Of a stretch of DNA of 35,420 nt, positions 1 through 8,619 are shown one piece after another. The position numbers and the translations under genes are program-made. Source of the DNA: Mycobacterium asiaticum (lineage in GTDB: Bacteria > Actinomycetota > Actinomycetes > Mycobacteriales > Mycobacteriaceae); the NCBI RefSeq assembly GCF_001668675.1, contig NZ_LZKQ01000143.1, positions 1 through 35,420 of the forward strand, read 5' to 3'. The notes under the pieces were generated by a model. The model was not told the origin of the DNA. It saw only the letters and a program-made list of their open reading frames with translations, and did no database searches. The first letter of the stretch is position 1. Each line of letters starts with the position of its first letter.

Positions 1-68
1 CGGCCCAGCACCGAATAACCGGCCGAGACAACCAGATCCCGCACCAGCTCGTCGCTGGGCACCCGCTG
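1..68. other. Inverted (fold-back) segment at the left end
   Basis: Read on the plus strand these bases do not continue the ABC-transporter reading frame sensibly. Read as the reverse complement from base 68 they give an uninterrupted frame containing RVPSDELVRDLVVSAGYSVL, which is exactly the kind of sequence expected just before the RERYEDIDYR that starts at base 69. The simplest explanation is that the upstream part of the same gene was joined in inverted orientation at 68/69. Such inverted joins are typical of whole-genome-amplification chimeras or assembly errors at contig ends. A genuine inversion is much less likely. Do not use this stretch for annotation. Confidence 0.75.
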
Positions 69-545
69 CGCGAGCGCTACGAGGACATCGATTACCGGCG
101 CGCGGTCGACATGCTGGAAAGCCTGGGTGCCGAGCACCTGGCCGACCGCACCTACGGCACCCTGTCCGAGGGTGAGCGCAAACGGGTGCTGATCGCCCGC
201 GCGTTGATGACCGATCCGGAACTGCTGCTGCTCGACGAACCCGCCGCCGGCCTGGACCTGGGCGGCCGGGAGGAACTGGTGGCGCGGCTGGCCGACCTGG
301 CCGCCGACCCCGACGCCCCGGCGCTGGTGCTGGTCACCCACCACGTCGAAGAGGTACCGCCCGGCTTCAGCCATTGCCTGCTGCTCTCAGAAGCGAAGGT
401 GGTGGCCTCGGGTCTGCTGCCCGACGTGCTGACCGCCGAGAACCTCTCGATGGCGTTCGGGCAACGGATCGCTCTGGACGTCGTCGACGGCCGATACTTC
501 GCGCGGCGGGTGCGCAGCCGCGCCGCTCACCGGAGGCAGGCATGA
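69..545 (+). CDS. ABC transporter ATP-binding protein, 3' part only (Rv3041c-like)
   Basis: This is the C-terminal 158 residues of a cytoplasmic ABC ATPase. It shows the signature motif as LSEGERKR, a Walker B stretch LLLLDEP followed by the D-loop, and an H-loop in VTHHVEE. The Walker A region lies upstream and is missing because of the inverted join at 68/69. The sequence matches the mycobacterial Rv3041c family as remembered; the substrate is unknown. The stop codon overlaps the start of the next gene as ATGA (542-545), so the two genes are translationally coupled. It heads the collinear Rv3041c-Rv3036c series. Confidence 0.85.
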   Translation, partial: RERYEDIDYRRAVDMLESLGAEHLADRTYGTLSEGERKRVLIARALMTDPELLLLDEPAAGLDLGGREELVARLADLAADPDAPALVLVTHHVEEVPPGFSHCLLLSEAKVVASGLLPDVLTAENLSMAFGQRIALDVVDGRYFARRVRSRAAHRRQA

Positions 546-1372
546 ACAGCACCGAAGTACCCCTGACACCACGGCCGGCCGCGACCGTGATGCTGGTGCG
601 CGACACCCCGTCGGGCATCGCGCTGTTCTTGATGCGCCGGCACTCGCGGATGGAATTCGCGCCCGGGGTGATCGTGTTCCCCGGCGGCGGCGTCGACGAC
701 CGGGACCGCAACGCGGATATCGCGTGGGCCGGGCCGCCGCCGCAGTGGTGGGCGCACCGGTTCGGCATCGAGACCGAGCTGGCCACGGCGCTGGTGTGCG
801 CCGCGGCGCGGGAAACCTTCGAGGAGTCCGGGGTGCTGTTCGCCGGACCGGCCGACCAGGACCTGTCGGCACCGGACAGCATCGTCGGCGACGCGTCGGT
901 ATACGGCGACGCCCGCCGCGCGCTGGCCGACCACACGTTGTCCTTTGCCGACTTCCTGCAGACCGAGAAATTGGTGTTGCGCGCCGACCTGCTGCGCCCG
1001 TGGGCGAACTGGGTCACCCCGGAGGCCGAACGCACCCGCCGCTACGACACCTATTTCTTTGTCGGGGCGCTGCCGGAGGGGCAACGGGCCGACGGCGACA
1101 ACACCGAATCCGACCGGTCCGGTTGGGCGTTGCCGCAGGATGCCATCGACGACTTCGAGGCCGGGCGCAACGTCTTGCTGCCGCCGACCTGGACCCAGCT
1201 GGATTCGCTGGTGGGACGCACGGTCGCTGACGTGATGGCAGTGGAGCGCCAGATCGCGCCGGTGCAGCCGATCCTAGAGAAGCGCGGCGACAACTGGGTG
1301 TTCGAGTTCTTCGATTCGGACCGCTACCACCGCGCACGGGAAGCGGGCGGTGCGATGGAGTGGCCGCTATGA
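542..1372 (+). CDS. NUDIX hydrolase (Rv3040c-like)
   Basis: A 276-residue NUDIX-fold protein. The NUDIX box is split: GGG near residues 48-50, an insertion of about 40 residues, then REtfEEsG at 90-97, which carries the metal-binding glutamates. This spaced arrangement is common in the larger acyl-CoA/nucleotide-type NUDIX proteins of actinobacteria. Its ATG overlaps the stop of the ABC gene (ATGA). It lies directly upstream of an enoyl-CoA hydratase, so a coenzyme A derivative is a plausible substrate, but that is inference. A longer open frame starts further upstream inside the ABC gene; the ATG at 542 fits family length and operon structure better. Confidence 0.85.
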   Translation: MNSTEVPLTPRPAATVMLVRDTPSGIALFLMRRHSRMEFAPGVIVFPGGGVDDRDRNADIAWAGPPPQWWAHRFGIETELATALVCAAARETFEESGVLFAGPADQDLSAPDSIVGDASVYGDARRALADHTLSFADFLQTEKLVLRADLLRPWANWVTPEAERTRRYDTYFFVGALPEGQRADGDNTESDRSGWALPQDAIDDFEAGRNVLLPPTWTQLDSLVGRTVADVMAVERQIAPVQPILEKRGDNWVFEFFDSDRYHRAREAGGAMEWPL

Positions 1373-1385
1373 ACCCGAGTGCGAC

Positions 1386-2153
1386 GTGAGCGAGTTCGTC
1401 AGCGTCGTCGTCAGCGACGGCACCCAGGATGCCGGGCTGGCCATGCTGTTGCTTTCCCGCCCCCCGACCAACGCGATGACGCGCCAGGTGTACCGCGAAA
1501 TCGTCTCCGCCGCAGGCGAATTGGGCCGCCGCGAGGACGTCGCGGCGGTGATCCTGTTCGGCGGTCACGAGATTTTCTCCGCCGGCGACGACATGCCCGA
1601 GCTGCGGACGCTGACCGCCGCGGAGGTGGCGACCGCCGCCCGGGCGCGGCACGAGGCCATCGACGCGGTGGCCGCGATCCCCAAGCCCACGGTGGCGGCC
1701 ATCACCGGATATGCGCTGGGCGCGGGACTGACCCTCGCGCTGGCCGCTGACTGGCGCGTCAGCGGCGACAACGTGAAGTTCGGCGCCACCGAGATCCTGG
1801 CCGGCCTCATCCCCGGCGGCGGTGGGATGGCCCGGCTCACCCACGCGGTGGGTGCGAGCCGCGCCAAGGAGCTGGTGTTCAGCGGGCGCTTCTTCGATGC
1901 CGAGGAGGCGCTCGCCCTGGGATTGATCGACGACATGGTGGCACCGGACGCCGTGTACGACGCGGCGGCGAACTGGGCGCGGCGCTTCCTGGACGGACCG
2001 CCGCATGCGTTGGCCGCTGCCAAAGCCGGAATCAACGCGGCATCCGACGACGGCGGGGACTCCGAGCGGCTCGCCGCCGAGATTCGTCGCTACGTGGATG
2101 TCTTTGCCGCTGGTCAGGGCACTCATGCGGAAGGCGACCGGAACGGCGGTTAG
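1386..2153 (+). CDS. echA17: Enoyl-CoA hydratase/isomerase family protein EchA17
   Basis: A 255-residue crotonase-fold protein. The oxyanion-hole segments [11 protein letters not shown] and [15 protein letters not shown] are present, followed by [15 protein letters not shown], which carries the first catalytic glutamate position. It closely resembles M. tuberculosis EchA17 (Rv3039c), assigned to hydration of enoyl-CoA in fatty-acid oxidation. The GTG at 1386 ([12 protein letters not shown]) is chosen because the homologue begins there; the in-frame start at 1350 would overlap the NUDIX gene. The fixA/fixB electron acceptors lie near the other end of this locus. Confidence 0.9.
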   Translation: MSEFVSVVVSDGTQDAGLAMLLLSRPPTNAMTRQVYREIVSAAGELGRREDVAAVILFGGHEIFSAGDDMPELRTLTAAEVATAARARHEAIDAVAAIPKPTVAAITGYALGAGLTLALAADWRVSGDNVKFGATEILAGLIPGGGGMARLTHAVGASRAKELVFSGRFFDAEEALALGLIDDMVAPDAVYDAAANWARRFLDGPPHALAAAKAGINAASDDGGDSERLAAEIRRYVDVFAAGQGTHAEGDRNGG

Positions 2154-2163
2154 GCTGCCCTGC

Positions 2164-3147
2164 ATGACGAGGAGTACTGAGATCCCCGCGGACGCGGCTC
2201 CCAACCCGCACGCCACGGCCGAGGAAGTCGAAGCGGCCAGGCACGACAGCAAGCTCGCCCAGGTGCTCTACCACGACTGGGAAGCCGAGAACTACGACGA
2301 GAAATGGTCGATCTCCTACGACCAGCGCTGCGTCGACTACGCCCGCGGCCGCTTCGATGCGATCGTGCCGGACAAGGTGCTCCGCGAGCTGCCCTACGAC
2401 CGCGCCCTGGAGCTGGGCTGCGGCACCGGCTTCTTCCTGCTGAACCTGATCCAGGCGGGGGTCGCGCGCCGCGGCTCGGTGACCGATCTGTCGCCGGGCA
2501 TGGTCAAGGTCGCCACCCGCAACGGGCAGTCCCTGGGCCTGGACATCGACGGCCGGGTCGCCGACGCCGAGGGCATCCCGTACGACGACGACACCTTTGA
2601 CCTCGTGGTCGGGCACGCCGTGCTGCACCACATCCCCGACGTCGAGCTTTCGCTGCGCGAGGTGATCCGCGTCCTCAAGCCCGGCGGCCGGTTCGTCTTC
2701 GCCGGTGAGCCGACCAGCGCGGGCAACGTGTACGCCCGCGGCCTGTCCACCCTGACCTGGCGGGTCGCCACCAACGTCACCAAGCTGCCCGGCCTGGCGA
2801 GCTGGCGCCGGGCGCAGGAGGAACTCGACGAGTCCTCCCGCGCCGCTGCGCTGGAAGCCGTCGTCGACCTGCACACGTTCACCCCCGGCGACCTGGAGCG
2901 GATGGCCACCAACGCCGGCGCGGTGGAGGTGGAAACGGCCAGCGAAGAGTTCACCGCCGCCATGTTCGGCTGGCCGGTGCGCACCTTCGAAGCCTCGGTG
3001 CCGCCCGGTCGGCTCGGTTGGGGCTGGGCGCGGTTCGCGTTCAACGGCTGGAAGGCGCTGAGCTGGGTGGATGCCAACGTCTGGCGCCACGTCGCGCCGA
3101 AGGGCTGGTTCTACAACGTGATGGTCACCGGGGTCAAGCCCTCCTGA
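2164..3147 (+). CDS. SAM-dependent methyltransferase (Rv3038c-like)
   Basis: A 327-residue class I methyltransferase, the same length as remembered for Rv3038c. Motif I is ELGCGTG (83-89). Further class I features are DLSPGMVKVA, VVGHAVLHHIPD and LKPGGRFVFAGEP. It starts ten bases after echA17 and is probably in the same operon. The substrate is not known. The C-terminal third is rich in aromatic residues (GWGWARFAFNGWKALSW), which suggests a hydrophobic substrate or membrane contact. Its stop overlaps the proposed start of the next gene. Confidence 0.85.
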   Translation: MTRSTEIPADAAPNPHATAEEVEAARHDSKLAQVLYHDWEAENYDEKWSISYDQRCVDYARGRFDAIVPDKVLRELPYDRALELGCGTGFFLLNLIQAGVARRGSVTDLSPGMVKVATRNGQSLGLDIDGRVADAEGIPYDDDTFDLVVGHAVLHHIPDVELSLREVIRVLKPGGRFVFAGEPTSAGNVYARGLSTLTWRVATNVTKLPGLASWRRAQEELDESSRAAALEAVVDLHTFTPGDLERMATNAGAVEVETASEEFTAAMFGWPVRTFEASVPPGRLGWGWARFAFNGWKALSWVDANVWRHVAPKGWFYNVMVTGVKPS

Positions 3148-4328
3148 GTGTTGCTTTCAGCGTTGAGGACGTCCGGTATCTGCGCTCGGCCCCAGGCGCC
3201 GCGGCGCTCGCGGCGGTCGCCGAATTCCAACTGAGCGACGCCAGCAGGATCGCCGACGTCGGCGTCGTGCGCGCGAGGTTCGGCGACCGGGCCGCGGTCC
3301 TGGTGGAGACGACGCTGCTGCGCCGCAAGGCCGCCGACAAATTGAGCGGCCTGGGCGACGTTTCCCGCTGGCTGTTCACCGACGAGGCGCTACAGCAGGC
3401 CACCGTCGCGCCGGTGGCGCTGCACCGAGCCGCCCGGCTGGCCGGTCGGGTGGTGCACGACGCGACCTGCTCGATCGGCACCGAGTCGGCCGCGTTGCGG
3501 GGCTCGGCGGCGCGGGTGATCGGCAGCGACCTCGACCCCGTCCGGCTGGCGATGGCCCAGCACAACCTGGCCGGCACGGTCGAGCTGTGCCGCGCCGACG
3601 CGCTGCGTCCGGTGACCCGCGACGCGGTCGTCGTCGTGGACCCGGCGCGGCGCAGCGGCGGCCGGCGCCGCTTCCACCCGGCCGACTACCAGCCCGCGCT
3701 CGGCCCGCTGCTGGATTGTCACCGCGGCCGCGATCTGGCCGTGAAGTGTTCTCCGGGGATCGATTTCGATCAGCTCAACCGACTGGGATTCGATTCGGAG
3801 ATCGAGGTGACGTCCTACCGCGGCTCGGTGCGGGAGGCCTGCCTGTGGTCGGCCGGCCTGACCGCGCCCGGGGTGCGGCGGCGGGCCAGCGTACTGGATC
3901 GGGACGAGCAGATCACCGACGCCGACCCGGACGACTGCCCGACGCGGCCCGCCGGACGCTGGATCGTCGACCCCGACGGAGCCGTGGTGCGGGCGGGGCT
4001 GGTGCGCCAGTACGGCACCCGGCACGGACTGTGGCAACTGGACCCCGACATCGCCTATCTGTCGGGTGACCGGCTGCCCGCGGGAGTGCGCGGCTTCGAA
4101 GTCCTCGAACAACTGCGCTTCGACGAGCGGCGCCTGCGGCAGGCGCTGGCCGCGCTGGACTGCGGCGCGCTGGAGATCCTGGTGCGCGGTGTGCAGGTGG
4201 ATCCGGACGTGCTGCGCCGACGCCTGCGGTTGCGCGGCGGTGCGTCGCTGTCGGTGGTCATCGCCCGCATCGGCCGCTTCGGGGCCGGCAATCGAGCGGT
4301 GGCATACGTCTGCCGTCCGGTGCGGTAA
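3144..4328 (+). CDS. THUMP-like domain protein with methyltransferase fold (Rv3037c-like), probable CTG start
   Basis: A protein of about 394 residues whose middle part has a SAM-binding fold (DATCSIGTESAALRG, then GSDLDPVRLAMAQHN) and a VVVDPARRSGGRRRFHP segment like nucleic-acid methyltransferases. The C-terminus matches the THUMP-like family. Family-like sequence begins immediately after the previous stop (SVAFSVEDVRYLRSAPG), but there is no ATG, GTG or TTG in frame there. The only in-frame candidate is CTG at 3144, which overlaps the upstream TGA as CTGA, the same layout as the ATGA/GTGA couplings elsewhere. The next usual start, GTG at 3267, would remove about 41 family residues. Its substrate is unknown; Rv3037c has been discussed as a possible MGLP-locus methyltransferase. 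Confidence 0.75.
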   Translation: MSVAFSVEDVRYLRSAPGAAALAAVAEFQLSDASRIADVGVVRARFGDRAAVLVETTLLRRKAADKLSGLGDVSRWLFTDEALQQATVAPVALHRAARLAGRVVHDATCSIGTESAALRGSAARVIGSDLDPVRLAMAQHNLAGTVELCRADALRPVTRDAVVVVDPARRSGGRRRFHPADYQPALGPLLDCHRGRDLAVKCSPGIDFDQLNRLGFDSEIEVTSYRGSVREACLWSAGLTAPGVRRRASVLDRDEQITDADPDDCPTRPAGRWIVDPDGAVVRAGLVRQYGTRHGLWQLDPDIAYLSGDRLPAGVRGFEVLEQLRFDERRLRQALAALDCGALEILVRGVQVDPDVLRRRLRLRGGASLSVVIARIGRFGAGNRAVAYVCRPVR

Positions 4329-4409
4329 CGCCGGGTACGCTGACGGCGATTACCTGATGAGGGCCACCGCCATGCTTGGTGGGCTGGGTATTGAAGGAAA
4401 CAAGCAACG

Positions 4410-5102
4410 ATGCGTTATCTGATCGCGGCCGCGGCACTGATGTGTGCGGCCGTCACCGGCTGGCCGGCCTTTTTCACGGCAGCGGCCGCCCCGCCGTCGT
4501 GCGCCGGCATCGGCGGAACCGTTGAAGCCGGGCAGATCTGCCACATCCACCAGACCGGCGCCACCTACACCCTCGATATCACGTTTCCCGTCGACTACCC
4601 CGACCAGCAGGCACTGACCGACTACATCACCCAGAACCGGGACGGGTTCGTCAACGTCGCGCAGGGATCGGGACGGCGCGACCAGCCCTATCAGATGGAC
4701 GCCACCAACGAGCAACACACCTCTGGGCAGCCGCCGCGCACCCGCAGCGTGGTGCTCAAGTTCTTCCAGGACCTCGGCGGGGCCCGCCCGTCCAACTGGT
4801 ACAAGGCCTTCAACTACAACCTGGCCAGCAAGCAGCCCATCACGTTCGACAACCTGTTCCCGCCCAACAGCAACCCGCTGGACACCATCTATCCGATCGT
4901 GCAGCGCGAACTGGAACACCAGAGCGGGCTGGGCGTGGCGATCTCCCCGGGCGCGGGCCACGACCCGACCAACTACCAGAACTTCGCCATCACCGACGAC
5001 GCGCTGATCTTCTACTTCGCCCAAGGCGAGCTGCTGCCGTCGTTCGCCGGCGCCACTCAGGTCCAGGTGCCGCGCAGCTCGCTGCCGCCGCTGGCGCTGT
5101 AG
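4410..5102 (+). CDS. Secreted DUF3298/RsiV-type protein (Rv3036c, TB22.2-like)
   Basis: A 230-residue exported protein. Residues 1-27 form a classical signal peptide (MRYL, a hydrophobic alanine-rich core, then AAAA cleavage region). The mature part resembles M. tuberculosis TB22.2 (Rv3036c) and the MPT64/RsiV-type DUF3298 fold (TFDNLFPPNSNPLDTIYPIV, DALIFYFAQGELLP). Rv3036c has been reported to have esterase activity; I cannot confirm catalytic residues here. The ATG at 4410 is preceded by GAAGGA eleven bases upstream. Its stop lies two bases from the stop of the convergent lipoprotein gene. Confidence 0.88.
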   Translation: MRYLIAAAALMCAAVTGWPAFFTAAAAPPSCAGIGGTVEAGQICHIHQTGATYTLDITFPVDYPDQQALTDYITQNRDGFVNVAQGSGRRDQPYQMDATNEQHTSGQPPRTRSVVLKFFQDLGGARPSNWYKAFNYNLASKQPITFDNLFPPNSNPLDTIYPIVQRELEHQSGLGVAISPGAGHDPTNYQNFAITDDALIFYFAQGELLPSFAGATQVQVPRSSLPPLAL

Positions 5103-5104
5103 GC

Positions 5105-6391
5105 CTACTCCTGATCGAAGGTGTAGATCTGGCCGTCGCCGGTGGCGGCAACAACCCGCCGGTTTTTGCCGAGCGACACCCCGATCGCGGTTCCGGTGGC
5201 CGCCGGAAGCGGATAGCTGTTGACGGTGTGCCCGTCTTTCTGGTCGAAGACCAGCAACGACATGCCTGGGCCACCCTCCGGGGGAAGGGCGATCAGGGCG
5301 TAGCCGACGCCGGACCCGGCCAGTGTCGACGACGACAACGGTGTGACGTCCTCGCGTCGCCAGGCGGGGTCGGCGTGGTCACCGGCATCCCGGAAGGCCG
5401 CCAGCCGGGTGTCGGGGCCGCCGCCGGCCACCACCAGCCCCTGCGGGGTGACCGCAGGCGGGGTTTGCGCCGTAAAGCCAAGTGGGACAGACCATTTCAC
5501 CTTACCGTCGGTCGCGTGCAGAGCCCACAGCCGATCGTCGCGGCCGTTCACGTAGACCGTGCCCCCGTCGGCGGACAGCACCGGGCTGGCCAGCACACCG
5601 GCGGTGATGGCGTCGCTGGTCCACTCCCGGGCCAGTTGTCCGCCGCGGTACTTGAGTCCGACGAGGCCGGCGGCCGGCGCCCCGGGTTGCCACACACTGA
5701 CCACCGCGGTCCCGCTGGACTCCGAGAAGGCGGGGGCCGCCGCGACCGGGCAACCTGAGCGGGCCGTTGCGCAGTCGGCCAGCCCGCGCGTCGCATCGGC
5801 GGGGTCGACACCGTCCACCAGGTCCAGGGCCGTGCCAACCACCGCGCCGCGGTGGGTGTCGAACACCAGCATCTGCCCCAGGTGCGTGCTCACCAGCAGG
5901 TGGCCGTCCCCGAGGAATCGGGGAGTGGTCGGCATACCGATGACCGGCTTACGCCAGCGGGTCCACTGCGTCGTGGGGAACGAGATGATCGCGCCGGGCT
6001 GCCCGACGTAGATGTTGTCGAAGCGGTCGAACAGCGGGCCACCGAAGCTGCCGCCCTGGACCAGGCGGGTGCACCAGCGTTGTCGCCCGTTGGCGCTTTC
6101 CCACTGCATGAAGGAGCAACCGCTGGGGGTCTGCGCGTTGAGCGCGAGGTAACCGCGGGCACCGAGTGCCGGCCCGGCCCCCAGCGTTCCTTTCGTCGAA
6201 CGCGTCCAGCGCAGTTTGAGCTTGCTGGCGCCCGTGGCCGCGGTGTATCCGCTGTTGGACGCGTCGCCGTACTGCGCCGGCCAGCCTTCTGCCGGTGCCG
6301 CATCCACCCAGGAATCCGTGTTGCCGCAAGCACCGATGCCAACCGTGATCGCAGCCACCGAAACGGCCGCCAGTAGACGTCGCGTGAGCAC
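5105..6391 (-). CDS. Lipoprotein with PQQ-like beta-propeller (Rv3035-like)
   Basis: A 428-residue protein. The N-terminus has a type II signal peptide with a lipobox-like VGIGAC, so the protein is probably lipid-anchored at Cys22 on the outer face of the membrane. The rest consists of repeated blades of the PQQ/WD-like propeller type (GTVYVNGRDDRLWALHATDG, GQIYTFDQE). It matches Rv3035. No catalytic role is known; a binding or scaffold function is likely. GTG at 6391 is preceded by a good ribosome-binding site (GAGGGG). Four to five copies of an 11-bp tandem repeat lie just upstream (6401-6455). Confidence 0.87.
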   Translation of the reverse strand: MLTRRLLAAVSVAAITVGIGACGNTDSWVDAAPAEGWPAQYGDASNSGYTAATGASKLKLRWTRSTKGTLGAGPALGARGYLALNAQTPSGCSFMQWESANGRQRWCTRLVQGGSFGGPLFDRFDNIYVGQPGAIISFPTTQWTRWRKPVIGMPTTPRFLGDGHLLVSTHLGQMLVFDTHRGAVVGTALDLVDGVDPADATRGLADCATARSGCPVAAAPAFSESSGTAVVSVWQPGAPAAGLVGLKYRGGQLAREWTSDAITAGVLASPVLSADGGTVYVNGRDDRLWALHATDGKVKWSVPLGFTAQTPPAVTPQGLVVAGGGPDTRLAAFRDAGDHADPAWRREDVTPLSSSTLAGSGVGYALIALPPEGGPGMSLLVFDQKDGHTVNSYPLPAATGTAIGVSLGKNRRVVAATGDGQIYTFDQE

Positions 6392-6400
6392 GCTTTCCCC

Positions 6401-6455
6401 TCTGGATCGAGTCTGGATCGAGTCTGGATCAGGTCTGGATCGAGCAGCGATCGAG
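6401..6455. repeat. 11-bp tandem repeat, 4 clear copies plus a degenerate fifth
   Basis: The unit TCTGGATCGAG occurs at 6401-6411, 6412-6422 and 6434-6444, with TCTGGATCAGG at 6423-6433 and CAGCGATCGAG at 6445-6455. The array sits 10 bases upstream of the Rv3035-like lipoprotein start and within the 128-bp divergent region it shares with the Rv3034c-like gene. A period close to one helical turn would place each copy on the same DNA face. It could be a protein-binding array or simply a slippage-prone minisatellite. Confidence 0.9.
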
Positions 6456-6519
6456 TACAGGTGAGGGTAACCCGCCGCCCGTAGCTGAACCCCGATTGCC
6501 CGCCGGTAGGCTTTTTGCC

Positions 6520-7266
6520 ATGACGAGCATGTGGGGTGCTCCGCTCCATACCCGATGGCGTGGCGGGCGGCTCAGGGACCCGCGCCAGGCCAAATTCCTG
6601 ACCCTGGCGTCGCTGAAGTGGGTGCTGCGCAACAAGGCGTACACACCGTGGTACCTGGTGCGGTATTGGCGGTTGCTGAAGTTCAAGCTGCAGAACCCGC
6701 ACATCATCACCCGCGGCATGGTGTTCCTGGGCAAGGGCGTCGAGATTCACTGCACACCTGAACTGGCGCAGCTCGAGATCGGCCGCTGGGTGCACATCGG
6801 CGACAAGAACACCATCCGCGCCCACGAAGGCTCGCTGCGATTCGGCGACAAGGTGGTCCTGGGCCGCGACAACGTCATCAATTGCTACCTGGACATCGAA
6901 CTCGGCGACTCGGCGTTGATGGCCGACTGGTGCTACGTCTGCGACTTCGACCACCGGATGGATGACATCACCCTGCCGATCAAGGATCAGGGCATCATCA
7001 AGTCGCCGGTGCGCATCGGGCCCGATACCTGGATAGGTGTGAAGGTTTCGGTGCTGCGCGGCACGTCCGTGGGGCGGGGCTGCGTGCTCGGATCGCACGC
7101 CGTGGTCCGCGGTGTCGTGCCGGACTATTCGATCGCGGTCGGGGCACCGGCCAAGGTGGTGAAGAACCGCAAGCTGTCCTGGGAGACTTCGGCGGCACAG
7201 CGTGCCGAACTGGCCGCCGCGCTGGCCGACATCGAACGCAAGAAGGCGGCCAACCAAACCCCGTGA
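6520..7266 (+). CDS. Hexapeptide-repeat acyltransferase (Rv3034c-like)
   Basis: A 248-residue left-handed beta-helix acyltransferase. The repeats run from about residue 85 to the C-terminus (IGRWVHIGDKNTI, LRFGDKVVLGRDNVI, RIGPDTWIGVKVSVL) and end in a typical VGAPAKVVKN motif. It closely resembles Rv3034c, which has been proposed as an acyl- or acetyltransferase of the methylglucose lipopolysaccharide locus. ATG 6520 lies eight bases after TAGGCT (6507-6512), a possible -10 box, so the mRNA may be leaderless; an upstream TTG at 6496 is less likely. It is the last conserved gene before the pigment island; its stop is nine bases from that of the photolyase on the other strand. Confidence 0.88.
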   Translation: MTSMWGAPLHTRWRGGRLRDPRQAKFLTLASLKWVLRNKAYTPWYLVRYWRLLKFKLQNPHIITRGMVFLGKGVEIHCTPELAQLEIGRWVHIGDKNTIRAHEGSLRFGDKVVLGRDNVINCYLDIELGDSALMADWCYVCDFDHRMDDITLPIKDQGIIKSPVRIGPDTWIGVKVSVLRGTSVGRGCVLGSHAVVRGVVPDYSIAVGAPAKVVKNRKLSWETSAAQRAELAAALADIERKKAANQTP

Positions 7267-7275
7267 TCCGCGTTT

Positions 7276-8610
7276 TCAACCGATGTTGCCGTAGCGGCGT
7301 AGTGCCTCGGACCGCTCCGCGGCGTGGTCGACGATCGGCTCCGGATAGCCCGGCGGGCGGTCGCCCTTGCGCAGATGCGGGTCGCCGGCGTCGCGCAACT
7401 CCGGCACCCAACGGCGGATGTAATCGCCTGCGGGGTCGAACTTCTCACCCTGGGTGAGGGGATTGAACACCCGGAAGTACGGCGCGGCATCGGTCCCAGA
7501 ACCCGCGCACCATTGCCAGCCGTGCTGGTTGTTGGCCATGTCGCCGTCGACGAGCTGTTCTAAGAACCAGCGTGCGCCCCACTGCCAGGGCAGGTGGAGG
7601 TCCTTGACCAGGAACGAGGCAACGATCATCCGCACCCGGTTGTGCATGAAACCGACCTCGCGCAGCTGTCGCATCCCGGCGTCGACGATGGGATAGCCGG
7701 TCTCGCCGGCTTTCCAGGCCTGGAAGCGGCGTTCGGCCGCGGCGTCGGTGTCGGTTTCGATGGAGTCGAAGTTGCGGTTCCAATTCCACCAAACGCTGGC
7801 AGGCCAGTAATGCAGGACGGCGGCATAGAAGTCCCGAAAAGCCAGCTCCCGCAGATAGGCCGCGTCGCTGCGCTGCCGCAGGTTGAGATCCGAGACCAGG
7901 GTCCGCGGATGAATGGTGCCGAACTTCAAGTGTGCCGACATCCGGCTGGTGCCCGACAGGTCCGGCCGGTTGCGGTCGGCGGCGTAGCGCTGCAGGCCGT
8001 CGTCGACGAAGGCTTCCCACTCCGATCGGGCCGCTTCCTCACCGGCGGCGATGTCGAGCGTGGCGCCCGGATCGGGTATTTCGCACCGCTGCACCGACAC
8101 ATCCGCCGGGTCGAGCCAGCGGGCCGTCCCGGCGCCGGACTGCGCCGGAGCCCGCCAGCCGACTTCGCGCCAGCGCCGGAAGAACGGGGTGAAGACCTTG
8201 TACGGAGTGTCGTCGTCCTTGGTGACCCGTCCCGGTGAGACCAGATACGGCGATCCCGTCGCCACCAGCGGTACCGCTCCCAGCTTTTCGCGCACCCGCT
8301 CGTCGCGGCGCCGCCCGTACGGCGCGAAATCCTCCGAGATGTGTACCGACGACGCACCGATTGCTTTGGCGAGCTGAGGAATCCGTTGCTCGGGACGGCC
8401 GCGGGTGACCAACAGGCGGCCATCGAGATCGCGGTCGAGTTGCCGCAGCGAGTCGCCGAGGAACTGCAGCCGTCGCGCTCCTGACGAGGCTTCGAGCCGC
8501 GGATCGAGCACGAAACATGCCAGCACGTCCTGGTCGCTGTCCGCCGCGGCGACCAGGGCCGGATGGTCGCGCAGTCGCAGATCACGGCGAAACCACAAGA
8601 GCGACGGCAT
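7276..8610 (-). CDS. phr: Deoxyribodipyrimidine photolyase (CPD photolyase)
   Basis: A 444-residue class I cryptochrome/photolyase family protein that would use FAD and blue light to split UV-induced pyrimidine dimers. The N-terminal antenna domain begins LLWFRRDLRLRDHPAL. The C-terminal FAD domain has ELAFRDFYAAVLHYWP, GYPIVDAGMRQL, FMHNRVRMIVASFLVKDL and DGDMANNQHGWQWCAGSGTD, all hallmarks of bacterial CPD photolyases. ATG 8610 follows GGAG by about six bases. It is the last gene of the mmpL-tspO-phr unit. M. tuberculosis has no gene at this position. Co-occurrence with carotenoid genes fits light-related defence. Confidence 0.93.
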   Translation of the reverse strand: MPSLLWFRRDLRLRDHPALVAAADSDQDVLACFVLDPRLEASSGARRLQFLGDSLRQLDRDLDGRLLVTRGRPEQRIPQLAKAIGASSVHISEDFAPYGRRRDERVREKLGAVPLVATGSPYLVSPGRVTKDDDTPYKVFTPFFRRWREVGWRAPAQSGAGTARWLDPADVSVQRCEIPDPGATLDIAAGEEAARSEWEAFVDDGLQRYAADRNRPDLSGTSRMSAHLKFGTIHPRTLVSDLNLRQRSDAAYLRELAFRDFYAAVLHYWPASVWWNWNRNFDSIETDTDAAAERRFQAWKAGETGYPIVDAGMRQLREVGFMHNRVRMIVASFLVKDLHLPWQWGARWFLEQLVDGDMANNQHGWQWCAGSGTDAAPYFRVFNPLTQGEKFDPAGDYIRRWVPELRDAGDPHLRKGDRPPGYPEPIVDHAAERSEALRRYGNIG

Positions 8611-8619
8611 GGCTGGCTC

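Noticed and set aside
1014..2252. Long minus-strand open frame opposite echA17
   Set aside because: It is antisense to well-recognised genes, low in complexity (Arg/Gly/Pro-rich), and typical of high-GC shadow frames.
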